Positions 35,522 through 47,290 of a stretch of 64,000 nucleotides of DNA are shown piece by piece. This DNA is from Ailurus styani. Lineage: Eukaryota; Chordata; Mammalia; Carnivora; Ailuridae. The stretch lies in contig LNAC01001227.1 in the NCBI GenBank assembly GCA_002007465.1, forward strand, positions 186,248-250,247. Direction: 5' to 3'. The number at the start of each line of letters is the position of its first letter. Within the stretch, counting starts at the first letter, position 1. The notes under the pieces were generated by a model that saw only the letters and a program-made list of their open reading frames with translations, ran no database searches and was not told the origin of the DNA. The position numbers were made by a program, and so were the translations under genes.

Positions 35522-36235
35522 AATGTAGAGAACTGGACCATGGAGTGTTGCTCCAAAACGCAGGCCTGCGCATGCCTGAGGCATTAGCAAGGCATAAAAC
35601 AGAAATAAAGTCTCCATCCCAGGCTGGGGATTACATGCTGACGAACAGAAAGGGAACTGTGACGAAGGGAGGTTTCCCGCTGAACCCAGCTGTAGCAACT
35701 TCGTAATTATGCCTAGGGATCAGCGTCTTTGGAGAAGATACTGGAGCACTTTGCTGAACACCAACGCAAGAGGGGGTACCTTCCGCAGGGCATGTTGAAT
35801 TCCGTGGTTCTTGATGAAGACTTTCGATCACGTCATTAATGTTGCTTCTTTTTTCCCCCTCCTTTCAACTTCAGATGAAAATTGCAGTCCTTAAGAAGTT
35901 TCTGCCCTGAGGCTCTGCACCTGCTTTTCATTAGAGTAGAGATAATGGATGGAAAATACGTTTGGGACATTCCAGGCCTCTGGAGGCATCTGCCTTTGGC
36001 AAGTAGAAGGCCAGGAGAGTTGAGTGGGAATTCTAGCCTATTCTTCAAGTTCCCACATGCCTCAGGTTTCACGTTGCCGCCCAGAAGTTGGTGCTGAATG
36101 AGGTCAATAGGTCATAAAGTTCGAGGAGTTAAAAGCTAAAAACTTGGAATCGCCAAGCCAAAGCCACGAACTCATGTAGTAAATTGAGTCAAAAGGGTCA
36201 ATCCAAGAGGGGTTTAAAAAAAAAAAAGTAGCCAA
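35522..36235. other. Unassigned, with a diverged repeat-like block
   Basis: 35640-36020 shares scattered similarity with 23630-23965 (for example AGTCCTTAAGAAGTTTCTGCC versus AGTCCTTGAGAAGTTAATGGCC, then GCTCTGCACCTGC). No gene. Confidence 0.4.
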
Positions 36236-36240
36236 ACACC

Positions 36241-36435
36241 TTTTTTTTTTTAAGATTTTATTTATTTATGTGACAGAGAGAGAGAGATCACAAGTAGGCT
36301 GAAAGGCAGGCAGAGAGAGAGGAGGAAGCAGGCTCCCCAGCAGAGAGCCTGATGTGGGCCTCGATTCCAGGACCCTGAGATCATGACCTGAGCCAAAGGC
36401 AGAGGCTTTAACCCACTGAGCCACCCAGGCGCCCT
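36241..36435 (-). mobile_element. Carnivore tRNA-SINE, antisense
   Basis: T-run start, head complement CCACCCAGGCGCCC. Confidence 0.93.
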
Positions 36436-36849
36436 TTATGGGATCTTTTATCTTGGTTTTCAATCCTATTAAAACTAGAGAGGCTCCATATGATAACTTT
36501 TTCTCTGGTAGGCAAAATAGAGCGGGTTAGAACACTTCAATCCTAACAAGATGCTGAACTGAGTTGAGTGTAAGTTGCGTTTTTGTTAAGGAACAGCCTA
36601 CCTGTATTCACTCTGTTCCTGAGATAGTCCTCCAGGTTTTCAACTAAAAGCTTGGTATGTTCTCTAGAGACCTCTTTGGTGAGCTCTAGAATCAAATCTT
36701 TGTCTTGCTAACAACATGAGGCTACAAAAACTGTTCTTTTCAGAAGTCTTTGGCTTAGTTTATAGTATCTTGTCCAGGCAGGGTTTAGAATTTGCCAAAT
36801 ATTTTAAGGTGGAAACTGGCTATAGACATAGATGCTATTATACTCGGGT

Positions 36850-37059
36850 TGTTTTTTTGGTTTTTGGTTTTTTGGGTTTTTTGAAGGATTTTACTTGTTT
36901 ATTTTTGAGGGAGAGAGCACAAGCAGGGTGGGTTTAGGCAGAGGGAGAAGCAGACTCCCCACCGAGCAGGGAGCCTGATGCAGGACTTGATTCCAGGACC
37001 CTGGGATCATGACATGAGCTGAAGGCAGATGCTTAACTGATTGAGCCACCCAGGCGCCC
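36850..37059 (-). mobile_element. Carnivore tRNA-SINE, antisense, in MIR
   Basis: TATTATACTCG / TATCATACTCG duplication; the flanking sequence, notably 37065-37155, is MIR-like (TTTTACAGATGGAGATG; GGCTGAACTGGGATTCC). Confidence 0.9.
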
Positions 37060-37173
37060 TATCATACTCGTTTTACAGATGGAGATGTTAATGCACACTG
37101 AGGTTTACTGGAAAAGTCACACATGTTAGTTAATGGCTGAACTGGGATTCCAATTTAAAGAGTTTGGCTCAAG

Positions 37174-37376
37174 GGCGCCTGGGTGGCTCAGTGGGTTAAA
37201 GCCGCTGCCTTTGGCTCAGGTCATGATCCCAGGGTCCTGGGATCGAGGCCCACATCGGGCTCTCTGCTCGGCAGGGAGCCTGCTTCCTCCTCTCTCCTCT
37301 CTCTCTGACTGCCTCTCTGCCTACTTATAATCTCTCTCTGTGTGTCAAATGAATAAATAAAATCTTTAAAAAAAAA
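37174..37376 (+). mobile_element. Carnivore tRNA-SINE, exact target duplication
   Basis: AGAGTTTGGCTCAAG at 37159-37173 and 37377-37391. Confidence 0.96.
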
Positions 37377-37391
37377 AGAGTTTGGCTCAAG

Positions 37392-38125
37392 ATATTATTT
37401 TCTTCTTCCCTATCTTAACTACCTAAAATAACAAATACTAACATGAGTTATAAGTGATTCTTTCAATGTGCTAACAGAAACATACTTCTTTTCTCAAGTT
37501 TATTACATCTGAATTCTCTTTACGTTCAACTTGCATTTTTTGAAATGAACAATATAGCATGGACATCCATCCTGACCAATACTCTCCCGAAAGTGTGCAG
37601 AGATTAACTAAACACTGTCTTCAAGGTATGCTCTTTCCTTCAAAGTAGAGGTGAAGACAATTATCACTTGAATTTGTCTTTTGACTCTTTATATTTAATA
37701 ATAAGATTGAAATTTTGTTGTTTTATTTTATATTATTTTCTTTGGTAGGGTAAAAAAAAACCCACAGTTATTCTTGAGATTTTTCCTAACTTCAAATCCC
37801 TAAATCTCTCAGAAAGGATCACGTATACAACTGAACTTCATTACTCATGTATTTATAAATTCACTCATTTGCTAGAATGTACTTGTACTTAAAATCAATA
37901 TCCTGTGAGACTTTCATGGTCATCAAAGGACATGCACAGAGTGACAGTTTGAGCTGCCTAAGGCATGTGGTCTGAACAGAGGGCAAGCAAGCCAATGCTC
38001 TACCTTCTTGTTTCTCCAGCCACACACTAAACAAGTGTTCTTTTGCTGGTATATTTAGGGCAATGTATTTTTGTGTGTGTGTCTTTGTGCTTTTCTGTTG
38101 GTGAGTTCACTGTCTAAAATGTTCC
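37392..38125. other. Unassigned DNA without gene
   Basis: No ORF of note and no repeat recognised. Confidence 0.45.
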
Positions 38126-38131
38126 CCATGG

Positions 38132-38346
38132 GTGCGCCTAGATGGCTCAGTGGGTTAAGCATCTGCCTTCAGCTCAGGTCATGATCTCAGGGTCCTGGGA
38201 TCGAGCCCCATGTCGGGGGTCCAGGCTCAGTGGGGAGTCTGCTTCTCCCTCTGCCTGATGCTCCCCCATGCTTGTTTGCTCTCTCTCTCTCTCTCTGTTG
38301 CTATCTGTCTGTCAAATAAATAAATACAAGCTTTAAAAGTAAAATA
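38132..38346 (+). mobile_element. Carnivore tRNA-SINE
   Basis: GGTGCGCCTAGATGGCTCAG head; AAAATGTTCCCCATG / AAAATTCTCCCCACG duplication. Confidence 0.93.
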
Positions 38347-38691
38347 AAATTCTCCCCACGTGCAGTGCTGATACTGACGTGCTGTCTGTTGTTCATAAGT
38401 GCAGGAAGGCTGCCATGTGCCTAATGGAGAAAGTACGTGTGTTTGATAAACTTCCTTCAGGCGTGAGCGATGGTGCTGTTGGCTGTCAGTGAATCTTATA
38501 ATGTTAATGAACCAACAATATATATTTAATACGGTGTCTTTAAACAAGAAATACATAAAACAGTTGACCCAAAAAAATGTGACTAGAGATTCACAGACAC
38601 CTAACTCTATATTTTTTCTGAGCTCATCTGTTCAATATTCACTGATTACGTGTTCTTAGTGAATTTACACCATGTAAGTATCATGAATAAA

Positions 38692-38693
<2 letters not shown>

Positions 38694-38741
<48 letters not shown>
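38694..38741. repeat. (AC)24 microsatellite
   Basis: Uninterrupted AC repeat within unassigned DNA (38347-39230). Confidence 0.96.
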
Positions 38742-38742
<1 letters not shown>

Positions 38743-39241
38743 GTTCTATCACCAAATTGATGCTATTTTCCCAACAGAAAAGAAAAAAGCTGGATTAAAG
38801 GTAAATTTTTTTCTTGGAAATCTACATCCTAGAATAGAGAGTAAGTTGAAAGTTTAGTTAATGTGAATTTCTATGTTATAATTTAATGTTAACATAGAAA
38901 CATGTCATGGCATTTCATAATTAGCACCCTAAATTACAGAAGAAATGGAGAAGGAATGATTTGGCTTCAATCTAGAGCCACAAGGGGGCATCATTACCTC
39001 AGGAATGAGACCTGGTATGCCAAATAATTAGTAAGAAAATATTTCCCCTGCATTTAGAATTTATCCTCTTCTCATTGGCTACTTTCTCTTGTTCAATCAC
39101 ATAACATTCATAATTCTTAAAACATTTGTTGGCACCAAATTTGTTGGTAGCTATGCGCCATTGCTGACTCATTGAATAATTCACGGATTCAGAATTATGT
39201 AGAGTTTAAAATATTGAACCGAAGTTGAGAATTACTCTGGT

Positions 39242-39434
39242 CAAGAGACTCCTAATCTCACAAAACAAACAGAGGGTTACTGGGAGGTGGGAGGGTAGGG
39301 ATAGGGTGGATGGGTTATGGACATTGGGGAGGGTTTGTGCTTTGGTGAGTGCTGCGAAAGATGTAAGCCTGATGATTCACAGACCTGTACCCCTGGGGCA
39401 AATAATAATAAAAATTAAAATTAAATTAAAAAAA
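39242..39434 (+). mobile_element. Young L1 3' end, 5'-truncated
   Basis: 3' UTR (ACATTGGGGAGGGTTTGTGC; CCTGTACCCCTGGGGC) and A-rich tail; AGAATTACTCTGGTC / AGAATTATTCTGGTC duplication. Confidence 0.93.
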
Positions 39435-39829
39435 GAATTATTCTGGTCTATGAAACTTAGATTTCCTATTTCTTGTCTCCATAAGCGGATAAGAAATGCA
39501 ACTCAACAAGGCACATGTGAAAGGGAAATGGAACTATTTCATGACAAATTGGGGCCTTAGTGACCTTGTGAGAAAGGAGATCTCCACCATGAGACACCAC
39601 GACCCTGGAATACTGGGTTTCGTCGATCCCATCAGCCAGGCCCCTGTCCAGAATAAATCATGGCAAATTTTACTGTGGCAGGAAAGCTTATGCAACCAGC
39701 GAAATCGAGATGTTACCGCGCTGCCGTCATCAGTCAAATTCAAATTTTCATGCCCATTTAACAAGAGTGGGCAGAGGCACATTTTATAGCCACAGAGGTC
39801 GATTTTCTAAATGTCGCCCCGCCAGGTTT

Positions 39830-40665
39830 TGATCTAGACTGTTGGAGTATCCTTAACTCCACCTTTCCCTGATCATTCATACCAATCCACCAGCACTCTT
39901 CCTGGTTTATCCTGCAAAATACATCTGGAATTTTAAGGCTTCTTATCATCCTTACGACCTGGGCCAAAGATGGCATCATCTCCCATCGGGATTATAATTC
40001 TTAGTAGTATAAAAGATTTCCCTGATTTGTCTTTTTTCCCCCTCAATGCCGTAGCTGAAGCGATCTTGTAAAAAGGCAACTCACAATATAGCACTTCTCT
40101 TTGCAAGAGCTGCAGTGGGCAGTGAGCTGCCCTAGGTCAGAAAAACTCCAGAGAAAATCTTTAAAATGGAGAACAAGGCTCTCAGAGACCCTGCCCTCCT
40201 TGACCACGACCTCTTTGACCTCATTCGCTGCTGCTCTGCCCCTCACCCAGTCACTTCCTGCCTCTTCCTCTTGCTCTTGCTCCAACCTGCTGCATTTGCT
40301 CCTGATTTGTTTTGCTCTCTTCCCCGTCCCCAGACACCTTCATGCCTTGCTTTCCCACTTCTTTCAAGTGCTGGTTCATTATCTCCTTCTCAGTGAGGCT
40401 TTCCTTGACCACCCTCTTTAAAATCTCAACTCTCTTCCAGGAAGAATTTCCTGTCTCCTTTCCCGCTTTATTTTTTTCCCCATGTTATTTATCATCTTCT
40501 AATACACTACACAATTTAGTTAAAATTCTCATGATGCTGTTGTTTTTCCACTTACTAGAAAATAGCTACCATAAAGGCAAGGAATTTCGTCTGCTTTGTC
40601 ATTTCAGTATTCCTAGAACCTAGAATAATATCTGGATCAATAAATGCTTGTTGAAAGAATAAATG
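39830..40665 (+). repeat. L2 (LINE-2) remnant
   Basis: L2-type 3' text: TCCTGCAAAATACATCTGGAA, TCTCAGTGAGGCTTTCCTTGACC, and the closing GGATCAATAAATGCTTGTTG. Overlapping ORFs of up to 106 codons are incidental. Confidence 0.75.
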
Positions 40666-40944
40666 ATAACTCTCAGCTGTGTGTGTGTGTGTGTACTAAT
40701 GTGGGTAAGAACCCATTTCACAATCCCTTCGCATATCCCTAATGAAGTCTTCTCTGTTAGAATGTGAACTACCTAAATGAAGGTACTTTATTTTATTCAC
40801 CCTTAAACTCTCTTAATTCAAGCAGAGTAACACAACATAAAAAGTCCAGATGGGTTTGGTTGTTTATGCAACTAAGCCAGGGCAGACAACTGTGGAGTGG
40901 TACATCCCAAAAAAATACCAGGACCTAGGCACCCATGCATTTTC

Positions 40945-41144
40945 TTTTTCTTTTTTTTAATATTTTATTTATTTATTTGATATAGAGAGAGAGATCACAA
41001 GTAGGCAGAGAGGCAGGCAGAGGGAGAGGGGGAAGCAGGCTCCCCGCTGAGCAGAGAGCCCTATGCAGGGCTCAATTCCAGGACCCTGAGATCATGACCT
41101 GAGCTGAAGGCAGAGGCTTAACCCATTGAGCCATCCAGATGCCC
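40945..41144 (-). mobile_element. Carnivore tRNA-SINE, antisense
   Basis: CATGCATTTTC duplication. Confidence 0.93.
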
Positions 41145-41835
41145 CATGCATTTTCAATGAATAGATAAAAGCTAATATTTAACCGATGAAAACCATACTG
41201 TGAAGTCTAGCTAAAGATAAATGACAGCAGAGGACCTAATTTTCTCTTTGTATGAATTTAGGAAACACAGGAAAGACTAGATCATCTTAGAGGATGTTGA
41301 CAGTTGATAATTATATTGAACAATTGGCTTGAGGTAGGAACCCTGGAACACCCCTCCCACCATGACACATCTCAAGTTCTTCTCCATTTATGAATCCACC
41401 CACAGAACAAAATTAAAAACTACGCCTTTCTTTTTAACCCTGAAGAGTTTATTTTTTTGTATGTTATTCTTGAACATTAATATGGAACTCCATGCCATTC
41501 TGCAGTGTGAGTGCTGAGTAAAGATGATTTCAAAACTCTTACAGAGGACAGTGTAAGATATTTGTGTGACCAGGCTGCCAAAGACATAATATGGGAGGAA
41601 CCTCCTTAAAAACATAGTGATAAGAATAAAGGAATTACAAAGATGAAAAAGAGCTCAATGTTGACCCCACCCATCCCCAAGGTGGATAGGAATTAAGACT
41701 CATTTTCTAAATCATCAGAGGAAAAATATTTTAACAGAACTAATTTGGAATTATTTATCTATATTATTATTTTCCATTATAGAAAGAGATGGAGAGATCT
41801 CTATGTTAATAATCTTGTTTCAGAAGTATTTAAGG
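41145..41835. other. Unassigned DNA without gene
   Basis: A 75-codon minus-strand frame shows no family features. Confidence 0.45.
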
Positions 41836-41836
41836 A

Positions 41837-42019
41837 GGGTGCCTGGGTGGCTCAGTGGGTTAAGCCTCTGCCTTTGGCTCAGGTCATGATCCCAGGGTCC
41901 TGGGATCAAGCGCCGAATCAGACTCTCTGCTCAGCGTCCCCCGGCCCCCGCCTGCCTATCCACCTGTGATCTCTCTCTCTGTCAAATGAATAAATAAAAT
42001 CTTTTTAAAAAGAGAGAGA
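41837..42019 (+). mobile_element. Carnivore tRNA-SINE, internally shortened
   Basis: GTGCCTGGGTGGCTCAGTGG head, shortened CT-rich middle; AGAAGTATTTAAGGA duplication. Confidence 0.93.
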
Positions 42020-42029
42020 GAAGTATTTA

Positions 42030-43270
42030 AGGAAGACAATGTCCCTTTATAGAGCCTTGTCAAGTGAAAAGAAAGTGTGAGGGATAGGTAATGTTTCTGT
42101 TGGTATCTCAGCCATGATTTTGGTCCAGATGCTCTATTTCCTATGCTGGCGCTATTTAATTAGTAGATTCAGGATCGTCACAGATGTGAGTCCGCGAAAC
42201 GACCATGATGAAACCATTACACAGTATAATTGTTTTAGCTCTTCCAATTATTTTTTCTTCTTCTCTAATGGCCTATCATGTGCTCTCTTCACAAATAAAA
42301 TCTGTCATCTGAGAGAAACCAGAGAATGCTGTGTTTGTTAATGTTTACCTTTGAGATTATTTTTCTTAACCGACTGTGGATTTTCTAGATGTTTTATGTA
42401 AACTTGAAATTGGATAATAAAATGGAAAAACAAAACAAAACACAGTGGGTTGAACAATTGTTCCACATAAAACATAGAATTATTGGGTGGAAGTTTGTCA
42501 AAACAAAAGACTGAAGTGTTCAGGTCTTGGTGTGACAGAGGAAAAGCAGAAGTATTTGGTTTTGGAATAGAACTCTAAATAAGGACTCTAGCTACCGGTA
42601 TAACAATTCCTATTTTTCAATAATTTATCTTACTGTGCTGAAACAAGCTTTGATTTCTCGCCTACCCTCTGTGCTTCCTTTTCTTTTACAACTGTGCCCA
42701 TCAAGGCTTCAAAGCCCATTTCAGCTATTTCCAAGGGAGTATTGGATGTGCCAGGAATGTAAATCTATTACTAAAGTTGTAATTTGATTCTACTACTGAT
42801 GAAATGCAAAAACTAAAAACCAATAAAGCACATCCTCATTGTCCAAAAAAAGGAAAAGAAAACATTTCTTTTAAATGTTCATAAAATCATTGGCAATAAC
42901 GTCAGTAACATCTCACTAGAATTTCACTTTGCATGTTCTGATGGCTTGGGAACACCTAGGGAAAATGCTCTCTTACGCTGATTTTTTTTTTCTCGCTGTA
43001 GTCCTCTATAAAATGTCATTTTACGTGTGTATCTTAATTCACGTAAAACTTCATTCTTTCCTGAGATACATATAGCGATGTAGTTTTTGAAATACAATGA
43101 ATATTATTAAGGCTTAAGATTGTCATTGGTATAAAGCAAGTTCATTTACTTTTTAAATTCTGTTCACATCTGAATTTCTACTCATTCTTAAAATGGTTAA
43201 AATATTGTGTGATTTTCCAAAATTTATACTTTGCTTTTTATTCTCAGTGTGTGCACAATTCACAAATTGT
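42030..43270. other. Single-copy DNA without recognisable gene
   Basis: No repeats recognised over 1.2 kb, unusual for this window; no exon with clear borders seen. Confidence 0.45.
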
Positions 43271-43289
43271 ATAAAGAAAATGTGTTCTC

Positions 43290-43510
43290 GGGCGCCTGGG
43301 TGGCTCAGTGGGTTGAAGCCACTGCCTTCGGCTCAGGTCATGATCCCAGGGTCCTGGGATCGAGGCCCACATCGGGCTCTTTGCTCAGCAGGGAGCCTGC
43401 TTCCTCCTCTCTCTTCTCTCTCTGCCTGCCTCTCTGCCTACTTGTAATCTCTCTCTCTGTGTCAAATGAATAAATAAAATCTTTAAAAAAAAAAGTTTGA
43501 GCTTATAATC

Positions 43511-43550
<40 letters not shown>
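43290..43550 (+). mobile_element. Carnivore tRNA-SINE with extra 3' sequence and second poly(A)
   Basis: SINE body 43290-43494 ends in A10, then about 21 non-SINE bases (43495-43515), then a pure A run to 43551. The exact duplication AGAAAATGTGTTCTC at 43275-43289 and 43551-43565 encloses all of it, so it was inserted as one unit. Confidence 0.93.
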
Positions 43551-43553
<3 letters not shown>

Positions 43554-43569
43554 AAATGTGTTCTCTGCC

Positions 43570-44040
43570 ATCAATTGTCTGTCTGTGTATCAGACAGGGC
43601 CCTCCAGGGAACCCTGAGATTTATTATAAGGAATCGGTTCGTGCGGTTGTGGAGGCTGAGAAGTCTCACAGTCTTCCATCTACAAGCTGGAGACCCAGGA
43701 AAGCTGGTGGTGTCCAAGTCCAAATGTCCAAGAATCAGGGGAGCTTACATCTCAGTCAAGGGCAGGAGAAGAACAACATCAACTCAAGCGATCAGGCAGA
43801 AAGGGGCCACCTTCTCCCTTCCTCTGCCTTCTGTTCTATTCAGGTCTTCAACAAATTGGGTAACGTCCACCCACATTGGTGACGCCAATCTGTTCTGCTA
43901 CAACCACTGATTCAAAGTCTAATGTCATTGGGAAAAACTCTCACAGACACACCCAGAAATAATGTTTTGCTAAAGATCTGGGTACTCCCTGGTGCAATCA
44001 ATTTGACACATAAAATGAACCATCACACTCTGTTCATACT
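43570..44040 (+). repeat. Old interspersed repeat (L1M-like 3' type)
   Basis: TTATTATAAGGAATCGGTTC, GAGGCTGAGAAGTC, CTGGAGACCCAGGAAAGC and TTTGACACATAAAATGAACCATCACA match a common ancient mammalian repeat that I recall but cannot name with certainty. Two 110-codon ORFs here are incidental. Confidence 0.6.
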
Positions 44041-44059
44041 CGCATTTACACAATACCAC

Positions 44060-44470
44060 TATTTAGATTCTCTGTGCCTTTGAGAGTAATACCATCCTGG
44101 CATATATCTCTTCTTTTCTCCTTATCCCCTCCAGACTATTCAGAGTGACTTTTTTTTTTAACTTAAGTCAGATTATATCACTTTTTTGCTCAAAACCCTG
44201 TAATTGTTCCCCATTTCAGTGTGACAAAAGCCAGTCCTTATAATTGCCTTCAAGTCTGCGCATGATCTAGCCACCTCGTTTCCTCCTCTCCTCCCCCCAC
44301 CTTCCCTTTCTCTACTCCTCCTCTGTGGCCCCTTAGGTATGATTCATATCCCACTTCTGCTTTACTGTGACTATTTCTGGTCCCTCTGCCTCTAATGCTG
44401 TTCCCAGTATATTCACACGACTAATTTCCCAGCAACGTTCTCCCATTGATTTCAAAATCCATTGATGATT
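44060..44470 (+). repeat. L2 (LINE-2) remnant
   Basis: CAAGTCTGCGCATGATCTAGCC and CTGGTCCCTCTGCCTCTAATGC are L2-type text. Confidence 0.65.
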
Positions 44471-44472
44471 CC

Positions 44473-44688
44473 TTTTTTTCTTTTTTTAAAGATTTTATTT
44501 ATTTATTTGACACAGAGAGACAGAGAGATCACAAGTAGGCAGAGAGGCAGGCAGAGAGAGAGAGAGGAGGAGGAAGCAGGCTCCTTGCTGAGCAGAGAGC
44601 CTGATTCCGGCCTCGATCCCAGGACCCTGAGATCATGACCTGAGCTGAAGGCAGAGACTTTAACCCACTGAGCCACCCAGGCGCCCCC
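44473..44688 (-). mobile_element. Carnivore tRNA-SINE, antisense
   Basis: TCCATTGATGATTCC / TCCATTGAAGATTCC duplication. Confidence 0.94.
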
Positions 44689-44738
44689 TCCATTGAAGAT
44701 TCCTGACCAAAACAATTATTAAAATTAGAGATTGATGC

Positions 44739-44753
44739 CAAAAAAAAAAAAAG
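44739..44753 (+). mobile_element. Poly(A)-only insertion with target duplication
   Basis: One C, 13 A and one G are enclosed by an exact 12-bp direct repeat, AGAGATTGATGC (44727-44738 and 44754-44765). This looks like target-primed retroposition that copied only the A tail. Confidence 0.65.
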
Positions 44754-44805
44754 AGAGATTGATGCAAAGCCATGATTTGATATTTCTGTCATTTCTTGCA
44801 TATTT

Positions 44806-45002
44806 TTTTAAAGATTTTGTTTATTTACTTGACACAGAGCGAGAGAGAGATTACAAGTAGGCAGAGAGGCAAAGAGAGAGAGAGGAGGAAGCGGGTTTCC
44901 TGCTGAGCAGAGAGCCCGATGCGGGCCTCCATCCCAAGACCCTGAGATCATGACCTGAGCCGAAGGCAAGAGGCTTTAACCCACTGAGCCACCCAGGCGC
45001 CC
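44806..45002 (-). mobile_element. Carnivore tRNA-SINE, antisense
   Basis: TTTCTTGCATATTT duplication. Confidence 0.94.
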
Positions 45003-45004
45003 TT

Positions 45005-45425
45005 TTCTTGCATATTTATTACCATACATTCTTCCATCAAGAAAACCTCCTGTGCCCTCCTCCCACCCATCTTTTGAGGAATGTTACAGACTCTAGATTC
45101 TGTTTTTATTTTAATGTTTTATAATTCACCATTGTCTTTTTTTGTGCTTAAATTTCCCCAAATCTGGCTAGTATGAGTCTCTTCGAGTTGATTCGCCTGT
45201 CCATTTGTTAAGTCTCCATCAATTATTGAACACTGCTTTGCTTTCTGCACAAAAAAGATGGAGGAGGCTTTGCTCTGTACCTTCCCTGTGTCAGACCTAC
45301 AATCATCCTTTTCTCCAAGATCTTCTAGTTCACTTAAGTGAGAAATGGTGGCTAAGAGCCGCTATCTAAGGATTAAGTGTTCTTGCCATTGGGGTGTCAC
45401 TGTTTTTTTTCCCTTATTTCTTCCT
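45005..45425. other. Unassigned; L2-like at its start
   Basis: 45010-45240 may continue the L2 of 44060-44470 (CCTCCTCCCACCCATC; AGTCTCCATCAATTATTG). No gene. Confidence 0.4.
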
Positions 45426-45427
45426 TT

Positions 45428-45629
45428 TTAAAAAATTTTATTTATTTATTTGACAGAGAGAGAGAGAGAGAGAGAGCACAAGCTGGGGGAGCAGCAGGCA
45501 GAGGGAGAGGGAGGGGAGAAGCAGGCTCCTTGCTGAGCAGAGCCCCAACATGGGGCTTGATCCCAGGATCCTGGGATCATGACCTGAGCCACAGGCAGAC
45601 ACTTAACGACTGAGCCACTCAGGTGCCCC
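45428..45629 (-). mobile_element. Carnivore tRNA-SINE, antisense
   Basis: GA-rich middle and head complement CCACTCAGGTGCCCC; no clear duplication. Confidence 0.9.
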
Positions 45630-45657
45630 TTTTTTTCTTTATTCTTAAAAGCTCTTT

Positions 45658-45836
45658 TTTTTTTTTTAAAGATTTTATTTGACACAGAGAGAGATCAGAT
45701 CACAAGTAGGCAGAGAGGCAGGCAGAGAGAGAGGAGGAAGCAGGCTCCCCACTGAGCAGGGAGCCCGATTCGGGCCTCAATCCCAGGACCCTGAGATCAT
45801 GACCTGAGCCGAAGGCAGAGGCTTTAACCCACTGAG
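45658..45836 (-). mobile_element. Carnivore tRNA-SINE, antisense, head-truncated
   Basis: Ends at CCCACTGAG without the last 16 head bases; TCTTAAAAGCTCTTT duplication shows that the truncation happened at insertion. Confidence 0.93.
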
Positions 45837-45839
45837 TCT

Positions 45840-47290
45840 TAAAAGCTCTTTATATTAGTTTTTTATTTTTGCTATATTTTGCCAATATTTCTCTTATTTT
45901 CTCATTTGTCTTTTGTCAATGCGTATAGTGTTTTTATAGGTTATGTAGTATCTGGATTTTGAGTTGTAATTAAGTTCTCAGACTTGGGTTATATAAAACT
46001 TCAGCTGTGTATTCTTGTATTTGTATGGTTTTATTTTTTTATGTTTAGATTTCTTCTCTATTTGGGACCTATTCTGGTATTTGACATAGGGACCCAATTT
46101 CATTATTTTTCCAAATGCCTTGTTAGTTGTTCCCATTTTATCTATTTAAAAGTCCATTTTGGGATGGCGCTTTTATATTTTTAAGTACTTGTATTAATTT
46201 CTGAATTTTTGTTTATTCCATTTGTCTCTGTGTCTCCTTTTGCACTCATACCACAGTGTTTTACATACAGAGGCTTTCTAATGTGCTTTCATATCTGAAA
46301 GGACTATTTCCCATTTATGGCTCTTTCTTTTCTACCCAGTATTCTGTATGTTTTTTTAAATATCGTGTGTACTCTAGTATGCTTTTTGCAATATGAATTT
46401 CAGAATTATTTTTTGCTTAAAGAAAAAAATTATGCTATTTATGTTGGGGCTGCGCTAAATTTCCATGTTAATTTAAAATAAATTGACATCCAGGTGCCTG
46501 GATATCTCAGTCAGTTAAGAGTCTGCCTTCCACTCAGGTCATGATCTCAAGGTCCTGGGATCAAGCCCTGTATGTGGCTCCCTGCTCAGTGGTGAGTCTG
46601 CTTCTCCCTCTCCCTCTGCCCTTCCCCCCTTTGCCCTCCCCCCTGCTCATATGCTCTTTCTCAAATAAATAGATAAAATCTTAAAAAAAAAAATTGACAT
46701 CCACAAACAAGGGATATTGTTCCATTTGTTCACATCCACTTACAGAAGTGTGCTAAAGTCTTTCTCATATGGTTTTTTCACATATCTTGTTCTGTTTATT
46801 TCCAGGAATTGTATCTTACCTGTTGCTAATGTAAATAGAATTTTCTCCACTGCCTGGTTATATTTTTATACACATTGGTTTTGTATGCTCATTTTCTATT
46901 CTACTCTCTTCCTAAACTTATTTCATTTTTTGCAGCCTTGACTCTCTTAGATGTTTCAGGTATATTACCATATCATCTGCTAATAGAGATAGTTTTGTAT
47001 CTTCTTTTCCATTTGCTAGATTTCTAGTTATTTTCCTTTTTAAAAAAATTGCACTGGCCTATACTTCCAATATAGTACTAAGTAGTAATGGAAATAAGTG
47101 AGCCTTCTTGCCTTATTCTTGACCTTAGTGGGAATGTCATAGTGTCTCCCCACTAAGTTAGAAGCTGGCTTTAGGGATAACCAGGTTATACTTTCCCAAG
47201 TGTTTGTGTGAAGAATGGATATTAAATTTTGTCAAGATCCTTAAATGCTGAAGGCAATTTATGAAGATAAATAATTTTTCTCTTTGATGA
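45840..47290 (-). mobile_element. Old L1 ORF2 portion, antisense, split by a SINE
   Basis: T-rich plus strand with old L1 complement text (GGGACCTATTCTGGTATTTG; CCATATCATCTGCTAATAGAG; CCTTATTCTTGACCTTAG). Confidence 0.75.
46492..46690 (+). mobile_element. Older carnivore tRNA-SINE
   Basis: AGGTGCCTGGATATCTCAGTC head; AATTGACATCC duplication. Confidence 0.92.

Noticed and set aside
40043..40623. ORFs of 80-106 codons on both strands
   Set aside because: They lie in an L2 remnant and contain no recognisable domain.
43556..43910. Two overlapping ORFs of 108 and 111 codons
   Set aside because: They lie in an ancient interspersed repeat.
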